Below, one piece after another: positions 37,178 to 46,295 of a DNA stretch of 64,000 nucleotides; position 1 is the stretch's first letter; each line of letters opens with the position of its first letter. The stretch comes from Methylophilaceae bacterium (GTDB lineage: Bacteria; Pseudomonadota; Gammaproteobacteria; Burkholderiales; Methylophilaceae). Location of the stretch: NCBI GenBank assembly GCA_028342535.1, contig JAOLWQ010000002.1, positions 141,884-205,883 on the forward strand, given 5' to 3'. A program made the position numbers and the translations under genes. The notes beneath the pieces were generated by a model. It saw nothing but the letters and a program-made list of their open reading frames with translations, was not told where the DNA came from and made no database searches.

Positions 37178-39910
37178 ATGAAAACATTATTATTAGTAGA
37201 TGGTTCCTCATACTTATACAGGGCTTTTTATGCATTGCCTGATTTAAAAAATAAAGAAAACCATCCCACAGGGGTCATATACGGTGTCTTAAATATGCTG
37301 CGCTTAACTCATAGTCAATTCCCATCTGATTACAGTGTTTGCATATTTGATGCAAAAGGAAAAACTTTTCGTGACGACATATACAGTGATTACAAAGCAA
37401 ATCGACCTAGGATGCCAGAAGAGTTGGCAATACAAATAGAGCCACTTAAAAAAGCAATATCAGCAATGGGTTGGCCAATGATGATAAAAGACTTTGTTGA
37501 GGCTGATGATGTTATTGGTACTCTTTCAAAGAAAGCTAATGCTAATAAAATTAAAGTGATTATTTCTACTGGTGATAAAGATCTTGCTCAGCTTGTGAAT
37601 AAAGATACAACATTAATTAACACAATGACCAACGAAAAACTTGACATTGATGGTGTTAAGAAAAAATTTGGAGTACCCCCCTCATCAATAATTGATTATC
37701 TAACAATAATTGGAGATACGGCTGACAATGTTCCAGGTATAGATAAGGTAGGTCCAAAAACTGCACTTAAATGGCTAAATGAGTATAATTCGCTTGATAA
37801 AATTGTTAAGAATTCTGAAAATTTTAAAGGTGTAGTTGGAGATAATCTCAGAAAAGCACTTGATTGGCTTCCAACTGCAAAAGATTTAATTACAATTCGG
37901 TGCGATTTAGATATTAATTTCAATTGGGATGAGTTTATAAAAAAAGATTCTGATAATAAAATTTTGAAGGGTATTTATAAAGAATTTAACTTTTCAAAAT
38001 GGCTTCAAGAACTTCAGAAAACAGACTTTAATGGTGATGAAATTGTCAAAAATGAAATAGATAAGATTGAACTATCAAATAAAGTTTCTACTTTTAATGA
38101 TAAAAAATTATATATAACAATTAGTGATGAACAGACGCTTAACCAATGGATTCAAAAAGTTAAATTAAAAAGAATTGTTGCGATTGACACAGAAACAGAC
38201 TCCCTTAATGTGATGCTAGCTAATTTAGTTGGTATTTCAATTTCAATTGAACCTGGTTCAGCTGCATACATCCCGCTAAAGCATCAAAGTTCAAATAATT
38301 CTTTTCAATTAGATTTAGATTTAGTAATTAAAAAACTAAAACCTATTTTAGAAGATCCAATGATTATTAAAATTGGCCAGAATATCAAATATGATGCACA
38401 TATTTTTCTTAATAACGGGGTAAGTCTTAAAGGGATTGATGAAGATACGATGTTAATGAGCTATATCTTGGAAAGTAATCAAAGTCATGGTATGGATAAA
38501 TTAAGTAAGCGCTATTTAGGGCATGATTGTATAAGTTATGAATCTCTTGTAGGTAAGGGAGTTAAGCAAATTACTTTTGATCAGGTATATATTGAAGATG
38601 CTGCTCCTTATGCAGCCGAAGATGCTGATGTTACTTTCCAGCTCTTTGAATATTTACAAAAACTTCTAAAAGAGAATAAAAAACTTCTAAAGGTTTATAA
38701 AGAAATTGAAATTCCTTCAATGCAGGCACTAATTGAAGTTGAAAGAAATGGGGTGCTTATAGACTCAAAAATATTACAAAAACAAAGTCATGAAATTGGC
38801 GAGCAATTAATTAATTTAGAGAAAGAAGCTTTTATTCTGGCAGGCCAGCCTTTTAATTTATCATCGCCTAAACAACTCAGAGAGATACTTTTTGAAAAAT
38901 TAAAAATTAAACCACTCAAAAAAACTCCTACTGGAACACCATCCACAGGCGAAGAAGTTCTTCAGGTTCTTGCTCAAGATTACCCTCTCCCTAAATTAAT
39001 TTTAGAACATCGAAGTTTGTCCAAGCTTAAAAATACATACACAGATAAATTACCTAAAATGATTAACCAAGATACTGGAAGGGTTCATACAAGTTACAAC
39101 CAAGCTGTTGCAATTACTGGAAGGTTAGCTAGCTCTGATCCAAACTTACAAAATATCCCCATACGAACTCCTGAGGGCAGAAAAGTAAGGGAAGCATTTA
39201 TTGCTCCAGAAGGATCAGTCATAATGTCTGCAGATTATTCTCAAATCGAATTGAGAATAATGGCACATTTATCAAAAGATAAACGCCTAATTCAAGCATT
39301 TAAAAATAATGAAGATATTCATAAAATTACTGCTGCAGAAATATTTAATACTTCTTTAGATACAATTACAAACGAACAAAGAAGGTATGCAAAAGTAATT
39401 AACTTTGGACTAATTTATGGCATGGGTCCATTCAGTCTTGCTAAAAATCTTAATATTGAGAGAAGTGCTGCACAAAACTATATTGAACGTTACTTTACAC
39501 AATACCCCTCAGTAAAAAAATATATGGAAGATGCAAAACAATTTGCTAGAGAAAAAGGGTTTGTTCAAACTCATTTTGGGAGAAGGTTATGGCTTCCTGA
39601 GATTAATGGTACCAACGGGATTACTAGGGCTGGAGCAGAAAGGGCTGCAATAAATGGTCCGATGCAAGGTACTGCAGCAGATTTAATTAAATTAGCAATG
39701 ATAGAAGTTCATAATTGGATCAAGAAAGAGCCTAATATCAACGGAAAGATGATTATGCAAGTGCATGATGAGCTTGTTTTTGAGGTGCCTGAAAACGAAG
39801 TTGAGACTTTTAAAAAAATGATTCCGGATTTAATGGAAAAAGTAGCTTCTTTATCAGTACCATTAATCGTTGATATTGGTGAAGGACATAATTGGGAGCA
39901 GGCTCATTAG
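37178..39910 (+). CDS. polA: DNA polymerase I
   Basis: A 910-residue three-domain enzyme. The 5' nuclease covers about 1-290 (LLLVDGSSYLYRAFYALP, TGDKDLAQLV, IIGDTADNVPGIDKVGPKTA). The 3'-5' exonuclease covers about 320-520 with DTETDS, NIKYDAH and APYAAEDAD, so all acidic residues appear intact and proofreading is expected. The polymerase domain shows motif A SADYSQIELRI, the O-helix RRYAKVINFGLIYG, and motif C MQVHDELVFEV. It fills gaps in repair and removes RNA primers. The next gene starts 13 bases after its stop. Confidence 0.98.
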   Translation: MKTLLLVDGSSYLYRAFYALPDLKNKENHPTGVIYGVLNMLRLTHSQFPSDYSVCIFDAKGKTFRDDIYSDYKANRPRMPEELAIQIEPLKKAISAMGWPMMIKDFVEADDVIGTLSKKANANKIKVIISTGDKDLAQLVNKDTTLINTMTNEKLDIDGVKKKFGVPPSSIIDYLTIIGDTADNVPGIDKVGPKTALKWLNEYNSLDKIVKNSENFKGVVGDNLRKALDWLPTAKDLITIRCDLDINFNWDEFIKKDSDNKILKGIYKEFNFSKWLQELQKTDFNGDEIVKNEIDKIELSNKVSTFNDKKLYITISDEQTLNQWIQKVKLKRIVAIDTETDSLNVMLANLVGISISIEPGSAAYIPLKHQSSNNSFQLDLDLVIKKLKPILEDPMIIKIGQNIKYDAHIFLNNGVSLKGIDEDTMLMSYILESNQSHGMDKLSKRYLGHDCISYESLVGKGVKQITFDQVYIEDAAPYAAEDADVTFQLFEYLQKLLKENKKLLKVYKEIEIPSMQALIEVERNGVLIDSKILQKQSHEIGEQLINLEKEAFILAGQPFNLSSPKQLREILFEKLKIKPLKKTPTGTPSTGEEVLQVLAQDYPLPKLILEHRSLSKLKNTYTDKLPKMINQDTGRVHTSYNQAVAITGRLASSDPNLQNIPIRTPEGRKVREAFIAPEGSVIMSADYSQIELRIMAHLSKDKRLIQAFKNNEDIHKITAAEIFNTSLDTITNEQRRYAKVINFGLIYGMGPFSLAKNLNIERSAAQNYIERYFTQYPSVKKYMEDAKQFAREKGFVQTHFGRRLWLPEINGTNGITRAGAERAAINGPMQGTAADLIKLAMIEVHNWIKKEPNINGKMIMQVHDELVFEVPENEVETFKKMIPDLMEKVASLSVPLIVDIGEGHNWEQAH

Positions 39911-39923
39911 TATTACAACTCAA

Positions 39924-40679
39924 ATGGTGGAAGCCGATATAATTCAAAAAGAAATTCATGCTTTAATTATAGGCGATGAAATCCTATCTGGAAAAAGAGA
40001 AGATAAGCATCTCGCTCATTTAATAAAAACATTAAAAAGCTATGGCTTATATATTTCAAAAGCAGATTATATTACTGACGATCTAGATACAATTAAAAAA
40101 ACTATTGGAAGTAAAATCGGCAACATTGTTTTTTGTTTCGGTGGAATCGGAGCTACGCCCGATGACCATACACGAAAAGCTGCTTCACTTGCACATAAAC
40201 AACCTTTAACCCAACATCCAGAAGCAAAAGTTCTCATAGAAAAGCAATTTGGTGATGGAGCATATCCAAAAAGAATTTTGATGGCAGACCTTCCGCAATA
40301 TGCTCATATTATTCCAAATATAATAAATAATGTTCCGGGCTTCTTTATTAATCATCATTATTTCATGCCAGGATTTCCAGAAATGGCTTGGCCAATGATA
40401 GATTGGGTAATTAAAAATCAATATAAATTTTTAATAAATCTAAAAAATATAGAAGACCAATCAATTTGGTTAGATGATGTTAGTGAAAGTAAACTAATTG
40501 ACACAATGCAAAAAATTCAAAAAGATAATGAGCATATTAAAATATATAGTCTACCCAAATTAAGACCTAAAAAAACACTAGAACTTGGCATAAAAGGAAA
40601 ATCTGAACTTGTTAGTCAAGCAATGAAAGAACTAAAGAAAAATTTAAAAAAACTAAAATACGATTGGCGAGAAAATTAA
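39924..40679 (+). CDS. MoaB/Mog-domain protein, CinA N-terminal-like
   Basis: A 251-residue protein of the molybdopterin-binding (COG1058) fold. The conserved start ALIIGDEILSGKREDKHLAHL and the FCFGGIGATPDDHTRKAA loop are those of the CinA N-terminal domain, thought to act as an ADP-ribose pyrophosphatase. The C-terminal nicotinamide-nucleotide deamidase domain of full CinA is absent, as in many stand-alone members. I chose the ATG at 39924; the frame is open into polA but the family start aligns here. The substrate is uncertain. Confidence 0.8.
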   Translation: MVEADIIQKEIHALIIGDEILSGKREDKHLAHLIKTLKSYGLYISKADYITDDLDTIKKTIGSKIGNIVFCFGGIGATPDDHTRKAASLAHKQPLTQHPEAKVLIEKQFGDGAYPKRILMADLPQYAHIIPNIINNVPGFFINHHYFMPGFPEMAWPMIDWVIKNQYKFLINLKNIEDQSIWLDDVSESKLIDTMQKIQKDNEHIKIYSLPKLRPKKTLELGIKGKSELVSQAMKELKKNLKKLKYDWREN

Positions 40680-40743
40680 ATTTTGATAATCATCGAATTG
40701 ATTATAAAATAAGCACCTCTCTTACCTTTAAATTTTTTAAAAT

Positions 40744-41766
40744 ATGCAGATAGGGTCTCATAAACTTAAAAATAATTTGATTTTAGCTCCGATGGCTGGA
40801 GTTACTGATCGTCCATTTCGCATGCTATGTAAGCATTATGGTGCTGGTATGGCTGTAAGTGAAATGGTTACCTCGAACTCTCTTCTTTACGGAAGTGAAA
40901 AAACTCTTTTAAGAGCTAATCATGAAGGGGAAGTATCACCAATCTCTGTTCAAATTGCTGGAGCGGATCCAGATATGATGGCAAAAGCTGCGAAATTTAA
41001 TATGGCAAAAGGTGCTCAAATTATCGATATAAATATGGGGTGTCCTGCAAAAAAAATATGTAATGTGATGGCTGGATCAGCACTTCTTCAAAAAGAAAAA
41101 TTAGTTGAAAAAATTCTCACTGCAGTAGTTAAATCTGTTGATATACCTGTAACTCTAAAAATAAGAACAGGGTGGGATAAGGAAAATAGAAATGCTTCTA
41201 GAATAGCAAAAATAGCTGAAGATTCAGGTATACAAGCATTATCAATGCATGGGAGAACCAGAGCTTGCTTATATAAAGGCGATGCTGAATATGACACTAT
41301 TGCTAATGTTAAGCAAATCATAAATATTCCAGTTATAGCTAATGGAGATATTACAACTCCAGAAAAAGCAAAGTTTGTGCTTGAATATACAAAAGCAGAT
41401 GGCGTAATGATTGGTCGAGCAGCACAAGGGCGGCCTTGGATATTTAGAGAAATCGAATATTTTTTAGACACTGGTAAACATATGACACCGCCAACAATTT
41501 CTGAGATAGAAAAAACAACAACACAGCATGTAAGAGATCTTTATGATTTTTATGGTGTAGAAAGAGGTCACAGGATTGCAAGAAAACATATCTCTTGGTA
41601 TACAAAAGGGCTTAAAAATTCAGCTCAATTTAGATTTAATATGAATCAAATTGATGGGAACACTCAGCAAATTGAGTTTATTGAACAATATTTTAATGAA
41701 TTAAGAAAGTTAGATGAATATATTACATATGAAGATTCTGAAAATGAACTTGGCCTTGTTGCTTAA
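40744..41766 (+). CDS. dusB: tRNA-dihydrouridine synthase B
   Basis: A 340-residue flavoenzyme reducing uridine to dihydrouridine in tRNA. Diagnostic blocks are LAPMAGVTDRPFR, the active-site loop MGCPAKKICN with its catalytic cysteine, KIRTGWD, HGRTRACLYKGDA and MIGRAAQGRPWIF. DusB assignment rests on its place directly upstream of fis, a pairing conserved across Beta- and Gammaproteobacteria. The fis start overlaps the dusB stop (TAATG). Confidence 0.95.
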   Translation: MQIGSHKLKNNLILAPMAGVTDRPFRMLCKHYGAGMAVSEMVTSNSLLYGSEKTLLRANHEGEVSPISVQIAGADPDMMAKAAKFNMAKGAQIIDINMGCPAKKICNVMAGSALLQKEKLVEKILTAVVKSVDIPVTLKIRTGWDKENRNASRIAKIAEDSGIQALSMHGRTRACLYKGDAEYDTIANVKQIINIPVIANGDITTPEKAKFVLEYTKADGVMIGRAAQGRPWIFREIEYFLDTGKHMTPPTISEIEKTTTQHVRDLYDFYGVERGHRIARKHISWYTKGLKNSAQFRFNMNQIDGNTQQIEFIEQYFNELRKLDEYITYEDSENELGLVA

Positions 41767-42002
41767 TGAGTAAAGCCAATTTATCTAATGACATTGATAC
41801 ACTTTTAGATCAATACTTTAAAGATCTATCTGGGGAAAAACCAAATGCTGTTTACGACATGGTAATTCAATCTGTTGAAAAACCTCTGTTACTCTACATT
41901 ATGAACCTTGCAGAAGGTAACCAAAGTAACGCAGCAGATATTCTTGGCCTCAATAGAAATACACTTAGAAAAAAACTTAAACTACATAAAATTAATACAT
42001 AA
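41766..42002 (+). CDS. fis: DNA-binding protein Fis
   Basis: A 78-residue Fis-type protein. The C-terminal helix-turn-helix NQSNAADILGLNRNTLRKKLK is almost canonical. The N-terminal beta-hairpin arm is shorter than in the 98-residue E. coli protein, as is usual for Betaproteobacteria. Fis bends DNA and activates rRNA and other growth-linked promoters. It is translationally coupled to dusB and ends one base before purH. Confidence 0.92.
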   Translation: MSKANLSNDIDTLLDQYFKDLSGEKPNAVYDMVIQSVEKPLLLYIMNLAEGNQSNAADILGLNRNTLRKKLKLHKINT

Positions 42003-42003
42003 G

Positions 42004-43557
42004 ATGATTAAAATAAGTAGAGCTCTAATTAGCGTTTCTGACAAATTAAACATTTTAGAGTTAGCAAAGATATTACAAGACTTAAATATTGAAATTATTT
42101 CTACGGGTGGAACTGCTGCTCTTTTAACAGAAAATAATATTCAAGTAACTGAAGTTAGTGATTATACTAAATTTCCTGAAATGCTAAATGGAAGAGTAAA
42201 AACTTTACATCCAAAAATTTATGGTGGAATCTTAGCTCAAAAAGATAACCCTAAACATATGGAAACACTTGAAGAGAATAGGATTCCAAAAATAGATCTT
42301 GTTATTGTCAACCTATATCCTTTTGAATCAACAATCAATAATCCCAAATGTAATTTAGAGCTAGCAATTGAAAATATAGATATTGGTGGGCCTACGATGG
42401 TTAGAGCAGCTGCAAAAAACTACCAAAGTGTTGCTGTATTAACTAACCCAAGTGAATATGATATTTTTTCAAAGGAATTGATAAAGAATAAAGGAGCCCT
42501 CGAGGAATCATATCGATTCAAGCTTGCCCAGAATGCTTTTTTGCATACAGCTCATTATGATAAAACTATTAGCGACTATCTCTCCAAGAAAGATAAGCAG
42601 GAAAAATTTCCCAACACTTTAACTCAAAATATGTACAAGAAAATTGATATGCGCTATGGAGAAAATCCTCATCAGGCAGCTGCTTTTTATGTAGAACCAA
42701 AAATTCAAAATGGGTCCCTTGCAAATTTTAAACAAATTCAAGGAAAAGAACTTTCGTTTAACAATTTAAATGACTCAGATACAGCCTGGGAATGTGTTAA
42801 GTTATTTTCTGACCCTACTTGTGCAATTGTTAAACATGCAAACCCTTGTGGAGTATGTTCCGCTAGAAAAATTAAGGATGCTTACAAAGGGGCCTTTTCA
42901 ACTGACTCAACTTCTGCATTTGGTGGCATTATTTCAATCAATAAAGAAATAGATTTAGAAACTGCTGAATTGATTATGAATCAATTTGTTGAGGTCATTA
43001 TTGCCCCTAGCTATTCAAAAGCAGCATTAAATATTTTTAAAACAAAAGTAAATATAAGATTATTACAAGTTGATATTGATACATTAAAAAATAATTTAGA
43101 TTTTAAAAAAATTGGTGGGGGGTGGTTAGTCCAAACAAGCGATGATCACAAACTAGATATTAATAAGTGTAAAGTTGTCACTAAGTTAAAACCTAGCGAA
43201 GAACAATTAGAAGATTTAAATTTTGCTTGGAAAGTTGCACAGCATGTTAAATCTAATGCAATTATTTTTTGTAAAGATAAAAAAACTCTTGGGATTGGAG
43301 CAGGACAAATGAGTAGAGTTGATAGTACTCGCATAGCTGCAATCAAAGCAGAAAATGCCAACGTATCTCTAGCCAACAGTTTGGTTGCCTCAGATGCGTT
43401 TTTTCCCTTCCGGGATGGTATAGATGTTCTTGCAAGTTACGGTGCAAAATGTGTAATCCAACCTGGTGGCAGCATCAAAGATGATGAAGTCATTGAAGCA
43501 GCTGACGAGCATGGTTTAATAATGATATTCACTGGAATAAGACACTTTAAACATTAA
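42004..43557 (+). CDS. purH: Bifunctional AICAR transformylase/IMP cyclohydrolase
   Basis: A 517-residue purine enzyme performing the last two steps to IMP. The N-terminal cyclohydrolase (MGS-like) domain has [18 protein letters not shown] and the [12 protein letters not shown] loop. The transformylase domain has [21 protein letters not shown] and the C-terminal [11 protein letters not shown] and [14 protein letters not shown]. The start is the ATG at 42004, one base after the fis stop; the frame is open upstream within fis. purD follows after two bases, forming a purine pair. Confidence 0.97.
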   Translation: MIKISRALISVSDKLNILELAKILQDLNIEIISTGGTAALLTENNIQVTEVSDYTKFPEMLNGRVKTLHPKIYGGILAQKDNPKHMETLEENRIPKIDLVIVNLYPFESTINNPKCNLELAIENIDIGGPTMVRAAAKNYQSVAVLTNPSEYDIFSKELIKNKGALEESYRFKLAQNAFLHTAHYDKTISDYLSKKDKQEKFPNTLTQNMYKKIDMRYGENPHQAAAFYVEPKIQNGSLANFKQIQGKELSFNNLNDSDTAWECVKLFSDPTCAIVKHANPCGVCSARKIKDAYKGAFSTDSTSAFGGIISINKEIDLETAELIMNQFVEVIIAPSYSKAALNIFKTKVNIRLLQVDIDTLKNNLDFKKIGGGWLVQTSDDHKLDINKCKVVTKLKPSEEQLEDLNFAWKVAQHVKSNAIIFCKDKKTLGIGAGQMSRVDSTRIAAIKAENANVSLANSLVASDAFFPFRDGIDVLASYGAKCVIQPGGSIKDDEVIEAADEHGLIMIFTGIRHFKH

Positions 43558-43559
43558 TT

Positions 43560-44858
43560 ATGAAAGCTCTTATCATTGGTAATGGAGGTCGGGAACATGC
43601 ACTTGCATGGAAGATAAAACAAAGCCCACTTGTTAAAAAAGTTTTTGTTGCTCCAGGTAATGGTGGGACTGACTTAGACGAAAGAATAGAAAATATTGAT
43701 ATTGCAGTTAATGATATAAATAAATTAGTTTTATTTGCAAAAAAAGAAAAAATAGATTTAACAATTATTGGGCCAGAAGTCCCACTTTCTGAAGGGATTG
43801 TAGATATATTTATAGAAAATAAATTAAAAGTTTTTGGTCCGAGAAAATTAGCAGCCCAGCTTGAAAGTTCTAAAGATTTTGCAAAATCTTTTATGGAGCG
43901 TCATAAAATTCCAACAGCAAAATATAAAACATTTACAAACATCAAAGATGCTCACAGATATATAAAAGAAGAAGGGGCACCGATTGTAATTAAGGCGGAT
44001 GGGTTAGCTGCTGGAAAAGGAGTGGTGGTTGCAATGACTGTTCAAGAAGCATTGTTGGCAGTAGATTCAATGCTTGAAGATAACTTATTTGGTGACGCAG
44101 GGGCCAGAGTTGTTATTGAAGAATTTTTAACAGGGGAAGAGGTTAGCTTCATTGTTATATGTGATGGTAAGTCCATTCTTCCTCTAGAATCAAGCCAAGA
44201 TCATAAGAGGCTATTAGATTCAGATTTAGGTCCTAATACAGGTGGAATGGGAGCTTACTCGCCTGCCCCAATTATCACGCCAGAGTTACATAGAAAAATT
44301 ATGAGTGAAGTCATCGAGCCTACTACTGAAGGTATGAAAAAAGATGGTATAGAATTTACTGGTTTTTTATATGCTGGTTTAATGATTGATAAAAATAACG
44401 ATATCAAAACACTTGAGTTCAATTGTCGAATGGGAGATCCAGAAACTCAGCCTATTCTTTTTAGACTCAAAAGTGATTTATTCGAAATACTTTTAGCTGC
44501 AGCAAATAGAAATATTTCAAATTATAAAGCTGAATGGGATCAAGGTTCAGCAATTACAGTTGTAATTGCTGCAGAAAATTATCCTAATCAACCTAAAATT
44601 AATGATGAAATATTTAATCATAATCATAATAATAATAATAATGATAATTGCTTTATATTTCATGCTGGTACAGTATTAAAAAATAATAAAATTTACTCAG
44701 CTGGAGGGAGAGTTCTTGGAGTAACAGCAAAAGGTAATTCATTAAAAAATGCTCAGGAACATGTTTATAATTTAGTTAAAAATATTTCCTTTAAAGGCAT
44801 GCAATACAGAACAGATATTGCTCAAAAAGCATTAAAAAAGAGCAGTGAAAGATCATAA
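43560..44858 (+). CDS. purD: Phosphoribosylamine-glycine ligase
   Basis: A 432-residue ATP-grasp enzyme making GAR, the second step of purine synthesis. Characteristic segments are MKALIIGNGGREHALAWK, IIGPEVPL, KADGLAAGKGVVVA, DHKRLLDSDLGPNTGGMGAYSPAP and the metal-binding EFNCRMGDPETQ. An asparagine-rich insert (NHNHNNNNNDN, residues 353-363) replaces the ordinary loop before FHAGTVL. It is encoded by an AAT-type repeat. The stop overlaps the GTG start of tsaC by 14 bases. Confidence 0.97.
   Translation: MKALIIGNGGREHALAWKIKQSPLVKKVFVAPGNGGTDLDERIENIDIAVNDINKLVLFAKKEKIDLTIIGPEVPLSEGIVDIFIENKLKVFGPRKLAAQLESSKDFAKSFMERHKIPTAKYKTFTNIKDAHRYIKEEGAPIVIKADGLAAGKGVVVAMTVQEALLAVDSMLEDNLFGDAGARVVIEEFLTGEEVSFIVICDGKSILPLESSQDHKRLLDSDLGPNTGGMGAYSPAPIITPELHRKIMSEVIEPTTEGMKKDGIEFTGFLYAGLMIDKNNDIKTLEFNCRMGDPETQPILFRLKSDLFEILLAAANRNISNYKAEWDQGSAITVVIAAENYPNQPKINDEIFNHNHNNNNNDNCFIFHAGTVLKNNKIYSAGGRVLGVTAKGNSLKNAQEHVYNLVKNISFKGMQYRTDIAQKALKKSSERS
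44616..44648 (+). repeat. AAT-type trinucleotide repeat inside purD
   Basis: Eleven consecutive codons made of AAT, CAT and one GAT, including five AAT in a row. The repeat encodes an Asn/His tract in a surface loop. Slippage here would change the protein by whole residues only. Confidence 0.85.
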
Positions 44859-45384
44859 ACTGAATCGTTTTATAAGACGAGGAGGCATTATCGCCTACCC
44901 AACTGAATCATGCTATGGACTTGGTTGTGATCCAAAAAATAGGAAAGCAATAAAAAAAATTATTAAACTTAAAAAAAGATCCCTCAAAAAGAATTTTATT
45001 CTTATTGGCTCTTCAATACATCATTTCAAATATTTTTTAAAGCCGTTGGATAATAAAATAACAAAAGATTTATTCATTAAATGGCCAGGCCCGCATACAT
45101 GGCTAATAACTGCAAATAATCGCTGCCCAAACTGGTTAAAAAGAGATTCTAAAATTGCATTAAGAATTTCATCTTTTTCTCACTGTCAGAAATTAACTAG
45201 ATCTCTTGATATGGCGATTACTTCTTCAAGTTTAAACCTAAGTGGAAAAATTCCTTTAAAAAATTATAGGGACGTATGTAGATTTCTTCCTAAACAAGTT
45301 AAACTTATTAAGGGACGAATAGGACAAAATAAACGTCCTTCAGTTATTCAAGACTTTCAAACTAAGAAGATTATTAGATCATAA
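44845..45384 (+). CDS. tsaC: L-threonylcarbamoyladenylate synthase (Sua5/YrdC family)
   Basis: A 179-residue YrdC-domain protein that makes the threonylcarbamoyl-AMP donor for t6A tRNA modification. The motifs GGIIAYPTESCYGLGCDP, KKRSLKKNFILIGSS, WPGPHTWLI and ITSSSLNLSGKIP are those of short TsaC. It begins with a GTG inside the end of purD, and its stop is shared with the hemF start (TAATG). The partner tsaB is at 12615-13295. Confidence 0.93.
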   Translation: MKDHKLNRFIRRGGIIAYPTESCYGLGCDPKNRKAIKKIIKLKKRSLKKNFILIGSSIHHFKYFLKPLDNKITKDLFIKWPGPHTWLITANNRCPNWLKRDSKIALRISSFSHCQKLTRSLDMAITSSSLNLSGKIPLKNYRDVCRFLPKQVKLIKGRIGQNKRPSVIQDFQTKKIIRS

Positions 45385-46292
45385 TGAATAATGAAATTAA
45401 TAAAAATATAGTTAAAGATTGCTTTTTGGATTTACAAGCAAAAACTATTGATGCTTTTCAACTGCTTGATGGGAAAAATTTTTTAGTTGATTCTTGGCAG
45501 CGAACAGAAGGTGGTGGTGGAACAACCTCTATTTTAGAAAATGGTAATATATTTGAAAGAGCTGGCATAGGTTATTCATCAGTTACTGGGTCTAAACTTC
45601 CAAAAACAGCTACCGATGCACATCCTGAGGTAATAAATAGAAAATGGGAAGCTATGGGGGTTTCATTAGTTTTTCATCCTCATAACCCTTTTGTGCCAAC
45701 TGTTCACATGAATGTAAGATTTTTTATTGCTTCTAAAGATGGAGAAGCTGATATTTGGTGGTTTGGTGGTGGTATAGACCTTACGCCATATTATCCTTTT
45801 AAAGAAGATGTTATCCATTTTCATCAATCATTAAAAAATACTTTAGATCCTTTTGATAAAAAACTTTACCCTAAATTTAAAAAAAATTGTGATGATTATT
45901 TTTTACTTAATCATAGAAATGAAGCCAGGGGTATCGGTGGTATTTTTTTTGATGACTTTACAGATAATAATTTTGAGTATTGCTTTGAGCTAATAACAGC
46001 TATTGGGAATAGCTTCACCAAAACTTATTTACCAATTGTGCAAAAAAGAAAAAATAATAAATTTACAAATCAAGAGAGAGATTTTCAGCTCTACAGAAGA
46101 AGTCGTTATGTAGAATTTAATTTACTGCAAGATCGTGGTACTCTATTTGGCATTCAATCAAAAGGAAGGGTAGAATCAATACTTATGTCTATGCCACCTC
46201 TTGTTAAATGGTCTTATGACTGGAAAGCAAAAAAAGGCAGTGAAGAAGAAAAATTATACACAGAATTTCTTCCGCCGAAAGATTGGGTTTAA
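45384..46292 (+). CDS. hemF: Oxygen-dependent coproporphyrinogen III oxidase
   Basis: A 302-residue aerobic enzyme of heme synthesis, oxidatively decarboxylating coproporphyrinogen III. Typical blocks are RTEGGGGTTSILENG, ERAGIGYSSV, VPTVHMNVRFF, WWFGGGIDLTPYYP, RGIGGIFFDDF and RRSRYVEFNLLQDRGTLFGI. The protein is soluble and dimeric in known members. It is translationally coupled to tsaC and links this housekeeping run to the heme needs of the aa3 oxidase. Confidence 0.97.
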   Translation: MNNEINKNIVKDCFLDLQAKTIDAFQLLDGKNFLVDSWQRTEGGGGTTSILENGNIFERAGIGYSSVTGSKLPKTATDAHPEVINRKWEAMGVSLVFHPHNPFVPTVHMNVRFFIASKDGEADIWWFGGGIDLTPYYPFKEDVIHFHQSLKNTLDPFDKKLYPKFKKNCDDYFLLNHRNEARGIGGIFFDDFTDNNFEYCFELITAIGNSFTKTYLPIVQKRKNNKFTNQERDFQLYRRSRYVEFNLLQDRGTLFGIQSKGRVESILMSMPPLVKWSYDWKAKKGSEEEKLYTEFLPPKDWV

Positions 46293-46295
46293 ATT

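Noticed and set aside
41908..42003. Upstream in-frame extension of purH into fis
   Set aside because: The PurH family begins at the residues after 42004, and the extension is simply fis read in another frame.
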